Shown here: positions 35,601 to 45,012 of the stretch, in pieces
How the letters are laid out: every line of letters starts with the position of its first letter
Numbering within the stretch: the first letter of the stretch is position 1
From: Pseudolachnospira sp051055405
GTDB taxonomy: Bacteria; Bacillota; Clostridia; Lachnospirales; Lachnospiraceae
NCBI RefSeq assembly: GCF_051055405.1
Contig: NZ_CP167068.1
Location: 1,116,001 to 1,180,000 of the forward strand
Length of the DNA: 64,000 nucleotides
Reading direction: 5' to 3'
Program-made: the position numbers and the translations under genes
The notes under the pieces: generated by a model
What the model saw: the letters and a program-made list of their open reading frames with translations, nothing else
Databases searched by the model: none
Told to the model about the DNA's origin: nothing

Positions 35601-38519
35601 GGATATGTTGTGACGAAAGTCCTCATTGACGGAATGCTGGTGGATGCGGCCCAGGATGGAAGTTATACGCTCAGCGGAATCAATCGGAATCATGATGTGG
35701 AAGTAGTCTTTGAAAAGAAATCAGATTCTACCATTCATGTGGACGAAGGTTATTCTACGGTTACCACATCGAAAAAAGGAAATGGTACAATAAGCACCAG
35801 CGCTAGTGTGGAAAATCGTGCGTCACACACGGTTACATGGGCGGCGGATCCGGGCAGCCATGTGGCGAAAGTTATCATTGACGGTGTAGAATATACGGAT
35901 GAAGCGATACTGAAGAAGGGGGAGACGACTTTCTTCCCAGTGAACCAGGATCACAAGGTGGAAGTGATTTTCGAGGCGGATCCGGTTGACCCGAGCGATC
36001 CGGATGCTCCAAAACCGGTTGAACCTGGTACAAAGGTGGAAAATTATACCATTGAGACCGTAATTACCGGCGGCCCTGGAAACATTTCTCCCAGCCAGGT
36101 AGTGGAAGTATTGGTTCCTGAGGAGAAACCTGGAGAAGCGGACAGGCCGGATACAACCGTGACCTGGAATGTGACAAACCAGAGATATAAGATCAAAGAG
36201 GTCTATGTGGATGGGGTTGCTGCGACGGAAGACGTATCCGACAGCGCCAAAGTGGACTTTAAAAAAGTCGACAGCGACCACAAAGTATTGGTGGTTTTGG
36301 AACCGAATCTGTTTAAGGTTCAGACCATCGTGGAAGGAGAAGGGACAATCACTCCGGGAGCAAGTCTTTTCTGGGGTGAGGATTATGAAGTCAATTATAA
36401 ACCGGCGGATGGCTGGGAGCTGAAACAGATTTATGTGGATCGCGTTGCTCAGATCGAAATCCCTGACCCTGGGGAGGAGGAAACGAACCCTGAGGAATCT
36501 CAGGAGGTAAAGAGCCGGGCGCTTGAGTCTCTGCAGGCTGCGGATGTTTTTGCCGCCTTGGAGGAAACCAGTGGAAGTGAAGCGGCAGAAAGTGAAGCTT
36601 TAAGCCCAAGCAATGAAATCCAGGCATTACCTTTTGGCGCGGAGGGCGATGGAGACGCGGGTATCGGACCGGTATCCTTCGCCAAGATCAGCCAGGACCA
36701 TATCGTACATGTGGTTTATGGAAAGATCGGAGCGACAGGTGAAGACGATAAGACCGTGAAACATACGGTTACCACTTCCTTAAGCGGCGGCGTAGGAAGT
36801 GTAACGCCGGGTATTGTTTTGGAAGACGGAAGTTCCTATACCGTAGGTTGGGATATGGAAGACGGCTATGAGCTGGATTCTGTGGTGGTCAAGGTCAACG
36901 GCGTTGCCAAAGACGGCATGGTTACCGGCAATCAGGTGGTTCTTGACGATCTGAGCGACGATGTGGAAGTCATTGTTACCCTCCGTCCGACGAAAGCGGT
37001 CACGATTGAAGGAACGACCCCTCCTAGTGGCGGGGATGACACTCCGACCCACAATATTTATACCAGCATTGAAAAGGGAGCTGGAACGATCTCTTCTTCG
37101 ATGAACGGTGTAGCGGAAGGAAGTAATCAAACGGTTTACTGGACCTTTGGCAATGACTCCGCGATTCGGACCATCTATGTGGATGGCGTGGTTCGCGATG
37201 ATTTGCTTACGGCAGGTCAGTATACTTTTGAAAATGTAACGAAGGATCACCGGATTGATATTTATATCAAGGAAGATCCCAATGGTACTGGCGGTGTAGT
37301 CGATAAGGAGTCCTACCATATTACCACTTCTCAGAGCGGACAGGGTGAGATTTCGGATAGTTCTTCTGTGAAGAAAGGGGATACGGTTACCGTTACTTGG
37401 AAACCAGCCGATGGGTATCAGGTAAGTAAAGTTATCATTGACGGTGCGGAGAAGAGCGATCTGATCAGCGCCGACAGCATTACATTTAACAGTGTGGGAG
37501 CGGATCACAGCGTTTATGTAGAGTTTACTCGGACGAATGGCGGTGATACCCCCACGGAGATTCCGAAGTATCAAGTAACGACTTCGATGCAAGGCGACGG
37601 AACGATTTCCTCCTCCGCTGTGGTAGAAAAAGGTGAGAGTAAGACCGTTCGTTGGAGCGCGAAAAATGGCAGTTCGGTTGCGGCGGTTATCGTGGATGGC
37701 GTGGTTCGCGACGATTTGCTGAAGGCAAGCGAGTACAGCTTTGCCAATATTGAGAAGGATCACACGGTAGAGGTTCTGTTTAAGAAAGCGTCTGAGGATG
37801 ATAAGAAGCCTGGTGGAGATAAACCCGGCGATGAGAATACCAAGCCGGATGAAACCTATCTTTCCGTCAAGACTGCTGCCAGCGGTCAGGGCAGTATTAG
37901 CAGTTCCAAGACTTTGGCGGCCGGGGAAAGCTATGAGGTATCTTGGAAGGCTGCGGAAGGCTGGAAAGTCGCTGGCGTTGTGATTGATGGTCTAAACGCA
38001 GACAGCTTGGCAGAGGCCGGCGCAGTTACTTTTGAGAAGATTGCTGTGAATCATACGGTTAAAGTAATCTTTGTTCCGGCTGATGGCAGTAAGCCTGACC
38101 CCGCTTATCTCGTTGAAACAGACATTACCGGTGGTAAAGGTACGATTACTGCTACCGGCGAGGCATTGGCAGGTCAAAATTATACCGTAACCTGGGAGAT
38201 TGCCGAAGGATATGAGGTAGCGAGTGTGATCGTGGACGGTGTGGAACGTCCGGATCTGCTAAAGGCTGGCGCATTGACGCTGGAAGCTGTCAATGCAGAT
38301 CATCGGATTCAGGTGATCCTGCGGCGGGCTTCGAATACGCCCAATGGCAACAATCCTGGCGGTGATTCCTCAGATAAAAATGGCGTAAACTCGAACACGG
38401 TGAAAACCGGAGATGAATCTTCGATCGGGACGCTTATCGTGGTGATGATGTCTGCAGGAATCCTGGCGGTCGTCGTTGGAGTGGAGCGGAAGAGACGCAG
38501 CTGTAAAGAAGAGCAGTAA
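32631..38519 (+). CDS. Giant wall-anchored surface protein with 11 tandem repeats
   Basis: This 1962-residue protein has a signal peptide (cut near AQAA, residue 30) and a calcium-loop-like DADGDGLLD at 81-89. A beta-helix region follows (about 90-470), made of GLUG-like units such as NCYSTSMVGMQNSASGMGGF. Then come an Ig-like region and an InlB-type repeat (YTFMGWSTDPDADP...VYAVWK, about 830-870). Eleven diverged copies of a unit of about 75 residues follow (about 870-1895) with the consensus VTTS...GTISSS...VTW...VIVDGV.RDDLL...DH.V.V.F. Copy 5 carries a Glu/Ser-rich insert. The tail has KTGD, a hydrophobic stretch and RKRR, a variant sorting signal without the usual LP. It probably acts as an adhesin. 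No sortase lies in the window. Confidence 0.88.
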   Translation: MKRMRKAFSLILCMTMVFSMVPSGTVAQAAVQQPGEAWNTYLDRVYQERYQELLDMRATNADNNVPAEEVWTGNEVAATEDADGDGLLDIYTAAQFRWALTNKRSMELMNDIDLGGRNNVTWSPVADPGNITIEGNGYTVYNMNVSAGSYGGMIASTARSYTSGFEMRNIRFRYCYTRCTGQYSGTVIGWMGGGKMKQVSVEDSVVYGAAHTGGIMSAWNGTGDSTFQQFYVEMDQCHVRNVTTYGTSCVGSFVGPASGCKVTNSYSIDSYDISTVSHSGGFISCPGYCWVENCFTNVKLYCNADGGVFAGICHLGNTFKNCFSAGVVEGTSNVGGFYGRNEAETDTFINCYSTSMVGMQNSASGMGGFYGGDSNSTARGTNCYSAGEVGTTKTVAPNSTIAGFGGTNAGAGRFTNCFYDKQTSGMGEYAIATTKHNDYNGITGYLTGQMIGDAMKDEFGEENWVYQDGMYPQLAVFANPDDSFGNETDQAIAKAYSSASVCTALLQPSNLGKTQEELENYGDKDYDTVRDISVLFPLTNDDLAGYGPNSGLSISWEVREGYNCNLPGAMNGLPVITISPETYEVTNFAPGVGWVDVSVDTGIVNPQNGKNIVGQRFMRLVPTTVISLASSAGVDRVIYVANDERLEKDDISYDHRDSVVFAAGKSQDVDTGAIKSAGYPADDITFGYQVTGEGEEKQSEIVGVDLANDVGGGKAVVVVSKLNPETGEYEELDIATDERLKQLLLQERDAEVEDIGTYRLEYRWYTTGNLKGGYITNSKTLTVRHSLKVSYDWNHPDHKEDSQIYKDDYPYTIGSTVNDAKHEIPEDPSTKGYTFMGWSTDPDADPDHFEEFTADTELKDDTVVYAVWKINTYDVSIVKNGRGTLSGTGSYDYGDTAKVTWQPEEGWYTNYVMVDGVIRDDLLSKNEYIFENVDKNHTVYVEFGQDQRVVESEYYQVTTTRTGGDSSCKVSNSVSAKAGEDTTITWSAGEGYVVTKVLIDGMLVDAAQDGSYTLSGINRNHDVEVVFEKKSDSTIHVDEGYSTVTTSKKGNGTISTSASVENRASHTVTWAADPGSHVAKVIIDGVEYTDEAILKKGETTFFPVNQDHKVEVIFEADPVDPSDPDAPKPVEPGTKVENYTIETVITGGPGNISPSQVVEVLVPEEKPGEADRPDTTVTWNVTNQRYKIKEVYVDGVAATEDVSDSAKVDFKKVDSDHKVLVVLEPNLFKVQTIVEGEGTITPGASLFWGEDYEVNYKPADGWELKQIYVDRVAQIEIPDPGEEETNPEESQEVKSRALESLQAADVFAALEETSGSEAAESEALSPSNEIQALPFGAEGDGDAGIGPVSFAKISQDHIVHVVYGKIGATGEDDKTVKHTVTTSLSGGVGSVTPGIVLEDGSSYTVGWDMEDGYELDSVVVKVNGVAKDGMVTGNQVVLDDLSDDVEVIVTLRPTKAVTIEGTTPPSGGDDTPTHNIYTSIEKGAGTISSSMNGVAEGSNQTVYWTFGNDSAIRTIYVDGVVRDDLLTAGQYTFENVTKDHRIDIYIKEDPNGTGGVVDKESYHITTSQSGQGEISDSSSVKKGDTVTVTWKPADGYQVSKVIIDGAEKSDLISADSITFNSVGADHSVYVEFTRTNGGDTPTEIPKYQVTTSMQGDGTISSSAVVEKGESKTVRWSAKNGSSVAAVIVDGVVRDDLLKASEYSFANIEKDHTVEVLFKKASEDDKKPGGDKPGDENTKPDETYLSVKTAASGQGSISSSKTLAAGESYEVSWKAAEGWKVAGVVIDGLNADSLAEAGAVTFEKIAVNHTVKVIFVPADGSKPDPAYLVETDITGGKGTITATGEALAGQNYTVTWEIAEGYEVASVIVDGVERPDLLKAGALTLEAVNADHRIQVILRRASNTPNGNNPGGDSSDKNGVNSNTVKTGDESSIGTLIVVMMSAGILAVVVGVERKRRSCKEEQ

Positions 38520-38580
38520 AGCAGATCAACCGTAAAAGATGAGCAATAGGCGGATATTTCCGAATTCGCCTGAGAGGATA

Positions 38581-38615
38581 GAGAAATTCCGGGGCAATTG
38601 CTTCGGAATTTTCTC
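38581..38615 (+). terminator. Hairpin between the two surface-protein genes
   Basis: GAGAAATTCCGGGG can pair with CTTCGGAATTTTCTC (one bulge, two wobbles). The T run after it is poor, so it may only attenuate. Confidence 0.4.
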
Positions 38616-38647
38616 CGTTTCGTTACGATGCACAGGAGGAACTCTAT

Positions 38648-41600
38648 ATGAAGCGGATTTATGAAAAGTGTAGACGGATTATACTCTTCACTTTTATGCT
38701 GTTTGGCGCATGCTTCGCTTTCTTCCAGACAACGCTTGTAGCAGAGGCTGCCTATAATACCGGATGGCCGGAAGATCTTGCGGCATGGCAGTCCTATGGA
38801 AATAATGGCTGGGAGGTAACTGGGAGCGAGGTACCAAAGTGGAGCGGTACCAATGCTGCAGCAAATCAGAATGGGGATCCAGCGACGAATCCGCTGGCAA
38901 TTCCGCTGGCACAGCCCGCTGAGCAAGTAGAATATTACCAGATGAATCAGATGGGCGATGGAAGTTGGAGACTGGAACTTCCCCAGAAGGCTACGGCGGA
39001 TGTGGTATATTATGATATCTATTCGCCGGAACAGCTGCGTTACGCCATGGCCAATGGATATAACATCCGACTGATGAGTGATTTAGATATGAGAGGACAG
39101 GATAATATTTCCTGGTCCGCGGTATCCTTTTCTCGTCAGACATTTTTGGATGGCAACGGACACACCATATACAATCTGAGGGGAGGAAGCCTGGTTGGTT
39201 CCTGGAGCCAACCGTTGATTGTAAAAAATTTGACCGTTTCATCGGCGTATCTGTCAGGCGGAATTCTGGGAAGCAGTATGAACAATACTTACATTTCCAT
39301 GGAAGACGTGGCGCTGGAACATGCCGTTGTAAGCGGAAGCGGCCACATTGGGGGACTGGTGAATAATGCCTACTACCGTAGAAGCGGCAGTAATGCCCGC
39401 GTATATGCCAATCGCTGTCATACGAAAAATGTGTATGTAATGTCCAATAGTTGTTCCGGCAACATTTTTGGGCCAATCAGCGGATGGGTGGAGAACTGCT
39501 ACGCCATTGACGGCACGATGCGGACCCAGGCTCACTCTGGAGCTTTTACTTCCTGCGCTGGTAATTATGTGATTCAAAACTGTTTTACCAACGTGCAAGC
39601 CTATGCGGATAACAATACAGGAGCCTTTGTCGGGCATGTGGAGGACAGCTTGTATACGCCCGGCGGGGACGGCGTGACCAAATTTATTAACTGCTATGCT
39701 TCCGGGTCTGTGGAAGGTTCCACCAACCTGGGCGGTTTCTGTGCAGGCGCAGGTATTTGCTCGGATTATCCCTGCAAATATTTGTTTGAAAACTGCTATA
39801 GTACGGCGATGGTCGGCATGCAGGCGAATGGAAATTATCAGGGCGGTTTTCTGGGATGTCAGGAAGCCAACGCCACCTCGACCTTCCGCAATTGCTATGC
39901 GGCTGGTGAAGTGGGGGCGTTGGGGACGGATTTAGGGAATACCAGCCTTCCCATGGGTGGTTTTATCGGCGGCTCTACCGGCGGATCAATCGACATGGAC
40001 CATTGCTATTATGATAAACAGACCACGGCCATGAAGGAAAAAGCAGGCGCCTGCGCCGCTGCTGGTTCAGATGTCGCGGCCGGATTGCTGACGCAGCAGT
40101 TGATGAAAACGCTTCCGGACGGTAAGCCGGCGGGGGAAAGCGATTGGGTTTTGGCGGATGGAACATATCCGCAGCTGAAAATTTTTACCAATAATCAGAC
40201 CTTTGCACAGGCGGATAAAAATACAGCCGACGCTTATTCAAAAGCGTCCGTTTGTACGGCAATTTTATATCCATCCAATCTTTCTGAGGATGAGTTTGGC
40301 GCGGTGGATCAGACGGATTATGATACGGTGCGGAGCCTTCGGTTCCTGTTTCCGTTGACCAATAATACCCTTGCCAATACGACCGATGGTTCCTATGATA
40401 TTTCCTGGACCAGCGACGGGACAAAGTGTGGGGTAGAGGGTATGGAGGACGCCCAGATTGTAGTGGTGAAATCCTCTGATGAAAAAAATCCCGCCGACGA
40501 TTATTCTGTGGTCAGCCTGGCGCCGGGAGTTGGTATGGTGTCGGTACAGGTGGAACGAAATGGTGTGGTCGGCCAGCGCAGACTGCGTTTGGTGCCCACA
40601 TCGGCGATTACGGTTACCCAGGATGACAAGAAGGACGTTACCTCCGGTTTGGACGCGTCGATTTATGCCGTGCCAAAAGGAGAGACGGTGGAAGAGCGGG
40701 TAAGCATCAATTACCTGACCTTTAAAGAGGTAACCTACGATCACCGGATCGGGATGTTCTTTGCTTCCGGTAACAGTATGGGACAAAACGTGCAAAAGCA
40801 GGGATTGGAAGGTGTGGAACAGAATACGCCGGAGCAGTTTGCCAGGGTAGATCTGGCGGCTCAGCCGGGCGGCGTGGTGGTTACCAAAGTACAGAAAAAA
40901 ATGGCGGACGGTAGCAGGAAGGATCTGGAAGTTACCCAGGAACTTTTGGATTTGTTTACCGGTAAGGCGGCGGCACAGTCAAGCGATATCGGAGAGTATT
41001 ACTTTATCTATCGCTGGTATCTCAATAAGGATAACGTGGGGGCAAGCAGCGGCTATCTGGAGACCTCCAAAAAACTGACCGTACTGCCGGCGGTGACTCC
41101 TCAGTTTTATCGAAACTATGACGATAAAGATACGGTTTGCTTGCCTTTGCCGGAGAACAGTATACCAATGGGTCAGAAAGCCTTGTATTATAAAAATGGT
41201 GACCCCATTGGGATTCTTCCGGAAGAGCCGGAACGCCATGGATATACCTTCCAAGGGTGGGCCCTTCAGAAAGATACTCTGACCCGCGACGGGATACAGA
41301 TGGTGAAGGCAGACACAAAGATCAATACCGACTGGGCAAACGAACAGTATGTGGTGCCAATCTATGCGGTCTGGAAACCGAATCCTTGGACCATACACAT
41401 TGAGGATTTACCGAAAGGAAAAACGGAAGATGTGGACGTCGTCTTTGACAGTAATGTAGAAGAAGAACTGGAACCCCATGAGCCAGAGCAGAATGGGCGC
41501 GTATTTCTTGGCTGGACCACGGAACCTGGCGGGGATGTGGTCAATATAGATGAGGCAATCCGGATGTCCAACGGAGATTTGACGGTATATCCGGTATGGC

Positions 41601-43273
41601 AGGCAATGCCTACGATTGACAAACAGGCGGAAAACCTGGATCGAGAAAATGTTACTTTCGTAGGAGACACGATTCGGTACACCATTACGGTGAAAAATAC
41701 GCAATCACATTCCATTTGGAAGGGTGCCGAGATTACCGACAAGCTGCCGAAAGGACTGGAGTTTTGTGCGGGAAGCGCAGTATTGACCGGACCGGATGGA
41801 AACAAAACCAATTTGTCCGATCGTGTCTATGATGAAGAAAATCACACGATTACCTATAAACTTGGCGATGTCAGCGGCCAGGCAACTTATGTGCTTCAAT
41901 TTGAGGCAAAGGTGGGGCCGCAGGCAATTGACCGGGATAATCCGGAAAATGAGAACATTACCAATGTAGCGGCGGCAACCGGCAAAAATCCGGATGGAAG
42001 TGAGAATTTGCCAAGAACTCCAGAAGAGCTGGAAAAATTAGATAAAGAAGATCCGGATGATCCAGACAACCCAGACAATCCGGATAATCCAGACAACCCG
42101 GATAATCCGAACAATCCCGACCAGCCGAAGGAGCCGGATGGGACGTCGAGCGCGGCGCCGGAAGGCGGCCTGTCCGTTGTACCGATTGATCCAGACGGCT
42201 ATGTGAAAAAAACAGCGGAGAATCAAACGGACCCGGATGGACAGACCCAGGTGGGTGACCGGATTATTTACCGGATTACCGTGGGCAACCGGGCGGAAGG
42301 CTCTCTGTGGATGGATGTGGACGTTCAGGATCAGCTTCCGGCAGGTATTCGGTTGGAGATCGACAGTCTGACGCTTTTGCGGCCGGACGGAACGAGTGAA
42401 AAACTGGGAGCCGGAGTCTATCAGTCCGAAAGCCGAACCATCCACGTATCTCTGGGTGACATTTATGGCGGCGAAGCTTATGTGCTTAGCTTTGAGGCCG
42501 TTGTATTACCGGAAGCGGTAGGAATGGATATTGGAAATATTGCTTGGGTAACCGGCGGAAAGCCCAGCGATTATGAGGATTGGAGTAAACGAGAAGAAGA
42601 ACCAAAGTCGGAACCTACGACCATCGAGACCGGTACGCCGGTATATCCTTCGCCGCTGGATAAACCGGATAGCAGTGGTACAAAGGGCGGCGTATTGCTC
42701 GGCGATGCCAAGGCGCAGCTGGAAAAACATGTGAAGAACTTAAATCACGAGGATGGCACTACCTATCTCAATGACTGGCTGCAATATGACATTACACTGA
42801 CCAATGCAGTGCCGGGAACACTTTTACAGGAGGCGGTCCTTGTGGATCATCTGCCTTCCGCTTTGGAATTAAACACGACCACGCTGCTGCTGAAAAGAGC
42901 GGATGGCAATAAGATTTTTCTGGACGAATCCGTCTATGATGAGAAGACGCGTACGATTACGGTTCCGATTGGACAGTTGGCAAGCGGGGAGACCTATGTG
43001 CTGACGTACAAGGCAAGGGTTACGCTGAAAAATTGGTCTGGAAAAGCGGAACCTATCGTTAATCGCGTGGAGTTGACCGGAAAGAATCCAGATGGTGCAA
43101 TTCACAAAAGTACGCCTGCCGCTGAAGCGAAGAGTTCTTTCCCTGTGGATGTAGTAGTCGGGAATGGAGCGAAGACAGGGGACGGCACACAGATCGGCGT
43201 TTACCTGATGCTTTGCGCCGTCAGCGGTGTTGCTGCTATCGGTGTTTGGTATCGAAAACGCAGATCTCGTTGA
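38648..43273 (+). CDS. Second wall-anchored surface protein with DUF11 domains
   Basis: This 1541-residue protein is paralogous to the one before it over its first 900 or so residues: a signal peptide ending near VAEAA, the YSPEQLRYAM entry to the beta-helix, NCYSTAMVGMQANGNYQGGF-type units, and the shared ASVCTAILYPSNL segment. Two InlB-type repeats follow (YTFQGWALQ, FLGWTTEPGG), then three DUF11-like stalk domains (starting at TIDKQAENL, YVKKTAENQ and QLEKHVKNL), the first two joined by a (PDN)n linker (42051-42115). The tail has AKTGD, a hydrophobic segment and RKRRSR. DUF11 and the GDTIRYTITVKN pattern are typical of pilin-like stalks. Confidence 0.88.
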   Translation: MKRIYEKCRRIILFTFMLFGACFAFFQTTLVAEAAYNTGWPEDLAAWQSYGNNGWEVTGSEVPKWSGTNAAANQNGDPATNPLAIPLAQPAEQVEYYQMNQMGDGSWRLELPQKATADVVYYDIYSPEQLRYAMANGYNIRLMSDLDMRGQDNISWSAVSFSRQTFLDGNGHTIYNLRGGSLVGSWSQPLIVKNLTVSSAYLSGGILGSSMNNTYISMEDVALEHAVVSGSGHIGGLVNNAYYRRSGSNARVYANRCHTKNVYVMSNSCSGNIFGPISGWVENCYAIDGTMRTQAHSGAFTSCAGNYVIQNCFTNVQAYADNNTGAFVGHVEDSLYTPGGDGVTKFINCYASGSVEGSTNLGGFCAGAGICSDYPCKYLFENCYSTAMVGMQANGNYQGGFLGCQEANATSTFRNCYAAGEVGALGTDLGNTSLPMGGFIGGSTGGSIDMDHCYYDKQTTAMKEKAGACAAAGSDVAAGLLTQQLMKTLPDGKPAGESDWVLADGTYPQLKIFTNNQTFAQADKNTADAYSKASVCTAILYPSNLSEDEFGAVDQTDYDTVRSLRFLFPLTNNTLANTTDGSYDISWTSDGTKCGVEGMEDAQIVVVKSSDEKNPADDYSVVSLAPGVGMVSVQVERNGVVGQRRLRLVPTSAITVTQDDKKDVTSGLDASIYAVPKGETVEERVSINYLTFKEVTYDHRIGMFFASGNSMGQNVQKQGLEGVEQNTPEQFARVDLAAQPGGVVVTKVQKKMADGSRKDLEVTQELLDLFTGKAAAQSSDIGEYYFIYRWYLNKDNVGASSGYLETSKKLTVLPAVTPQFYRNYDDKDTVCLPLPENSIPMGQKALYYKNGDPIGILPEEPERHGYTFQGWALQKDTLTRDGIQMVKADTKINTDWANEQYVVPIYAVWKPNPWTIHIEDLPKGKTEDVDVVFDSNVEEELEPHEPEQNGRVFLGWTTEPGGDVVNIDEAIRMSNGDLTVYPVWQAMPTIDKQAENLDRENVTFVGDTIRYTITVKNTQSHSIWKGAEITDKLPKGLEFCAGSAVLTGPDGNKTNLSDRVYDEENHTITYKLGDVSGQATYVLQFEAKVGPQAIDRDNPENENITNVAAATGKNPDGSENLPRTPEELEKLDKEDPDDPDNPDNPDNPDNPDNPNNPDQPKEPDGTSSAAPEGGLSVVPIDPDGYVKKTAENQTDPDGQTQVGDRIIYRITVGNRAEGSLWMDVDVQDQLPAGIRLEIDSLTLLRPDGTSEKLGAGVYQSESRTIHVSLGDIYGGEAYVLSFEAVVLPEAVGMDIGNIAWVTGGKPSDYEDWSKREEEPKSEPTTIETGTPVYPSPLDKPDSSGTKGGVLLGDAKAQLEKHVKNLNHEDGTTYLNDWLQYDITLTNAVPGTLLQEAVLVDHLPSALELNTTTLLLKRADGNKIFLDESVYDEKTRTITVPIGQLASGETYVLTYKARVTLKNWSGKAEPIVNRVELTGKNPDGAIHKSTPAAEAKSSFPVDVVVGNGAKTGDGTQIGVYLMLCAVSGVAAIGVWYRKRRSR

Positions 43274-43363
43274 GACAGACATGTCTGTCAGCGGGAACGC
43301 AGTGTAAAGTAAGAACAAAGAGTTTTTTATTGGAGAATAAAGAATTTCAATGAATTTCCTATG

Positions 43364-43419
43364 AGAACAAGAAAGACCCCATCGAAACCCTAGAGTCCCG
43401 ATGGGGTCTTTCTTGTTCT
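43364..43419. terminator. Bidirectional terminator
   Basis: A perfect 21-bp stem (43364-43384 with 43399-43419) sits between the converging surface-protein and NSS transporter genes. Confidence 0.92.
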
Positions 43420-43457
43420 ATCGGAAATGCCTATCTGCTTTACGACAGGATTTTGGC

Positions 43458-44858
43458 TTAACTTAATGCCAAACCAAATACCATTCCGCCGATCAGAATA
43501 GCCAGAATCGCCAATGGAGCGATATATTTTACCAGAACAGCCCATACATTTTTCAGCTTGAAGGAATAAATCCCATCTCTTTCCACTTCGGCAATTCCCT
43601 TTTTCGTTGTCCAAATCCAACCGACAAAAATGCAGAAGGTCAGAGAACCAAGAGGCGTCAGAAGACGGTCGGTTAAGAACTCCAGGAAATCTCCAAAGCC
43701 TGGGAAGGTAACGCCGTTGGCAAAATCAAACCAGATACCCTTGATCGAGGCATACAGCTGAGACAAGGTGTATAGGATACCGATAATAAAGGTGGAAACG
43801 CCGATGAGCGCAGTCGCCTTTTTCCGGGATACCTTCTTTTCTTCCGTGACATAAGCTACTGTTCCTTCCATGATGGAAATCGCGGAGGTAAGAGCAGCGA
43901 AGAAAAGCAATAAATAGAACATGCAGCCGAAAACTGGGCCAGCAGTCATTTTTTCAAACACTCCTGCCAGAGAAATGAAGGCGAAGCCGCCGCCCATACC
44001 GGGCTCTACGCCGGTAGCAAAAACAGCAGGGATAATCATAAAACCAGCCAACAGAGCGACCACGGTGTCCAAGGTGCAAACCAGGCCAACGTTTTTGACC
44101 AGATTTTCTTCCTTTTTCAGGTAGGAACCGTAGGTGACCATGATACCCATACCGAGAGAAAGCGAGAAGAACGCTTGTCCCAAAGCCATGAGGACCGTAT
44201 CAAAGTCCAGCTTGGAAAAATCCGGAGTCAGCAGGTATTTCAAACCGTCTGACGCGCCGGGAAGCGTGACAGAACGGACGGTCAAAACGATCAGCAGCAG
44301 GAACAATGCGGGCATTAAAACTTTATTGATCTTTTCAATACCAGCTTCTACGCCTTTGATAATGACAAAGATCACCAGTCCCATGAAAATCAGAGGACAG
44401 ACGATGGCACCAAGCCACGGGAAGCCATTTGCTCCCAACATTTCATAAAAGAACGCTTGTGAATCTGCAAATATTTTGCTAGGGCAGATAATATAGCTGG
44501 CAATGTAGTAGATAACCCAGCCGCCTACCTGAGAATAATATCCAAAGATCAGGAAACCGGTAAAAATACCGAGTCCTCCGACCCAGGAGAATTTTTTGTT
44601 TAACTGACGGAGAGCGCCGACCGCATTTTTCTGCGTATGGCGGCCAATGACAAATTCCGCCATCATAGCGGTGGTTCCGATCAAGGCGACGATAATGATG
44701 TAAATGATAATGAACGTTGCGCCGCCTCCGTTATAGGCTTTGCCGGGAAATTTCCAGATATTTCCCAGACCAACGGCGGAACCAGCGGCTGCTAAGATAA
44801 AGCCAAGGCTGCTGGCCCATTGGGCTCGGTGTTTTCCTTCACCTGGTGTGTGCGACAT
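43458..44858 (-). CDS. Sodium-dependent (NSS family) transporter
   Basis: This 466-residue symporter of the LeuT-like family has about eleven membrane helices and the TM1 motif AAAGSAVGLGNIWKFPG, followed by MMAEFVIGRHTQKNAVGAL in TM2. It differs clearly from the NSS protein at 12604 (different TM1 residues and no shared operon), so the two probably take different amino acids. It is a single gene between two terminators. The ATG follows AGAAGGGGG. Confidence 0.93.
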   Translation of the reverse strand: MSHTPGEGKHRAQWASSLGFILAAAGSAVGLGNIWKFPGKAYNGGGATFIIIYIIIVALIGTTAMMAEFVIGRHTQKNAVGALRQLNKKFSWVGGLGIFTGFLIFGYYSQVGGWVIYYIASYIICPSKIFADSQAFFYEMLGANGFPWLGAIVCPLIFMGLVIFVIIKGVEAGIEKINKVLMPALFLLLIVLTVRSVTLPGASDGLKYLLTPDFSKLDFDTVLMALGQAFFSLSLGMGIMVTYGSYLKKEENLVKNVGLVCTLDTVVALLAGFMIIPAVFATGVEPGMGGGFAFISLAGVFEKMTAGPVFGCMFYLLLFFAALTSAISIMEGTVAYVTEEKKVSRKKATALIGVSTFIIGILYTLSQLYASIKGIWFDFANGVTFPGFGDFLEFLTDRLLTPLGSLTFCIFVGWIWTTKKGIAEVERDGIYSFKLKNVWAVLVKYIAPLAILAILIGGMVFGLALS

Positions 44859-44909
44859 AGTGTGTCCCCCTTCTTCTCAAATATAAATAATATATAATAT
44901 ATAGTGTAT

Positions 44910-44938
44910 AATTTATCACGTCATTGGGGAAAAGTCAA
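44910..44938 (-). promoter_or_regulatory. Predicted promoter of the second NSS gene
   Basis: On the minus strand, TTGACT (44933-44938) and TAAATT (44910-44915) are separated by 17 bp. The 50 bp that follow are almost entirely A and T. Confidence 0.5.
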
Positions 44939-44953
44939 GAAAGGATTCGTCCA

Positions 44954-44982
44954 TTGCTTTTTTCGAAAATCCATGCTATGAT
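44954..44982 (+). promoter_or_regulatory. Predicted ruvAB promoter
   Basis: TTGCTT (44954-44959) and TATGAT (44977-44982) are separated by 17 bp, 30 bp before ruvA. Confidence 0.55.
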
Positions 44983-45012
44983 AAGACCCAGAATAGGAAC
45001 GAGGGAGAAAAT

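Noticed and set aside
42051..42115. PDN-coding repeat as a regulatory DNA repeat
   Set aside because: It is in frame and encodes a simple acidic/proline linker between stalk domains, common in wall proteins.
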